DNA from: a virus
Length of the DNA stretch: 64,000 nucleotides
Reading direction: 5' to 3' (one strand)
Virus record (IMG/VR): IMGVR_UViG_3300020732_000008
Coordinates: 1 to 64,000 of that record
The notes under the pieces are model-generated. The model was not told where the DNA came from. It ran no database searches and worked only from the letters and a program-made list of their open reading frames with translations. The number at the start of each line of letters is the position of its first letter. Positions within the stretch are counted from its first letter, which is position 1. Both the position numbers and the translations under genes were made by a program. Positions 63,246 through 64,000 of the stretch are shown in pieces.

Positions 63246-64000
63246 TTATAATCCCCCACCTGGTGAGTCCTGATCGTCAGGATTCCTGCGTTGGGGAAGC
63301 TTTGTGCCATAGGCTTTTGTGACGAGTTCTTCAGCAAGAGCTTGAACTGTTTGTGCCTCGAATGGCGTAACAACTCCGGCCTGTCCATCTGGACCTGGAC
63401 CAACTCCTGCACCAGCTTCGCCTGTGCCTGGACCTGGTTCAACGTCAGCTGTTGAAGGCTGGAAACCAGTAAGTGATGTAATAGCTGAAACTATCTGAGC
63501 TTCCATAAGCTGCAGTACACCCTTAGCCTTAGAATCCTCAATAAGTTCAATACGAATTTCTTCAAGCTTCTCATCTGGGAAGGCCTCACCAAGAGCACGA
63601 AGAGCACCCTTACGGCTTTCAAGATTAAGCTTCATCATTGCTGAGATCTCGTTCAATAGAACAAGCTTGTCAAGAGGTAGTGGATCTAACCAGTGAACTG
63701 ATGACTGGTAGCTAATTGGATCATTAGGATCAAGTTGCGATAGCTGATCAGGCTTAATTGGACCATTAAATGATGGGTCCCATGTAAAACGCTCTGGCTC
63801 TTTAAATGCGACTGTACGTAGGATCAAGTCGTTAATACGCTTGATTCCTTCTCCATATTGAACTGTCTTTTGGTTATAGCGGTTCATCAATGGCTGGTAC
63901 TGAATAGAAAGTGCAACACCTGAAGTATTAGAAATAGGTTGTACCTGACCAAGAGCGGTCTCAGGAACACCAATCATTTCGTGCATTGAGCGCTTTAGGA
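63246..64000 (-). CDS. Portal protein, C-terminal part, cut by the right window edge
   Basis: The frame is open to the window edge and the ATG at 63986 is internal. Visible features are MIGVPETALGQVQPISNTSGVAL near the cut, a long helical part (VLLNEISAMMKLNLESRKGALRALG), and a Gly/Pro-rich tail. The order before scaffold and capsid genes supports a portal. The absence of the N-terminal part prevents a full check. Confidence 0.75.
   Translation of the reverse strand, partial: LKRSMHEMIGVPETALGQVQPISNTSGVALSIQYQPLMNRYNQKTVQYGEGIKRINDLILRTVAFKEPERFTWDPSFNGPIKPDQLSQLDPNDPISYQSSVHWLDPLPLDKLVLLNEISAMMKLNLESRKGALRALGEAFPDEKLEEIRIELIEDSKAKGVLQLMEAQIVSAITSLTGFQPSTADVEPGPGTGEAGAGVGPGPDGQAGVVTPFEAQTVQALAEELVTKAYGTKLPQRRNPDDQDSPGGGL

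Overview
The window is part of the genome of a tailed, contractile-tail bacteriophage (myovirus), probably infecting an actinobacterium. The virion type follows from a tail sheath and tube pair, a tape measure protein carrying two peptidoglycan-cleaving domains, a late-control-D-type hub, a gp5-type spike, a gp25-type wedge and a baseplate J protein. The host inference rests on two WhiB-like iron-sulfur proteins, a family essentially limited to Actinobacteria and their phages. Base composition looks moderate to low in GC by eye, so a low-GC freshwater or marine actinobacterium is possible; that part is inference. No integrase, terminase, transposase, CRISPR array or tRNA gene was recognised.

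Every supported gene lies on the minus strand, so the genes are read from high to low coordinates. From 64000 down to 60.8 kb is the head module: portal (cut by the window edge), scaffold, N4-gp56-type major capsid protein and a small head protein, closed by a strong intrinsic terminator at 60.75 kb. From 60.7 to 36 kb is a large accessory virion region. It holds a connector-like protein, a 1195-residue collagen-like fibre protein, a lectin-like protein with a fibrinogen-type domain, two more collagen-like proteins (one with an Mtd-type N-terminus), two giant fibre proteins, a glycosyltransferase, many small beta-rich proteins, a 384-residue protein with a cysteine-dense insert, a duplicated two-gene cassette and a run of very small basic, acidic and cysteine-rich proteins. 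A second terminator lies at 35.93 kb.

From 35.8 to 18.3 kb is the neck and tail module: neck and tail-completion proteins, sheath, tube, a T4-baseplate-type assembly chaperone with an apparent +1 translational frameshift, tape measure, hub in two chains, spike, wedge, baseplate J, tail fibre base and a putative holin. From 18.3 kb to the left end is DNA metabolism and regulation: a winged-helix initiator gene that seems to contain the replication origin, a DnaC-type loader, a DnaB-type helicase, a WhiB protein, primase, a group of tiny zinc-binding proteins, an SNF2-type helicase, a ribbon-helix-helix regulator with its own terminator, a MerR-type protein, a likely ssDNA-binding protein, a family A DNA polymerase with leucine at the position equivalent to E. 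coli Phe762, RecA, a Hjc-like nuclease, a second WhiB and a Cas4/RecB-like nuclease, followed by small hypothetical genes.

Genes overlap tightly (ATGA, TAATG and GTGA junctions), which suggests long polycistronic transcripts. No stretch above about 120 bases is without a gene; the longer gaps hold terminators or paired hairpins. The most notable points are the origin-like cluster inside the initiator gene (17.91-18.05 kb), the +1 frameshift before the tape measure gene (31.72 kb), the 26-cysteine insert (about 40.8-41.25 kb), the metallothionein-like mini-genes (36.07-36.23 kb) and the competing hairpins upstream of the DNA polymerase (7.88-7.94 kb).
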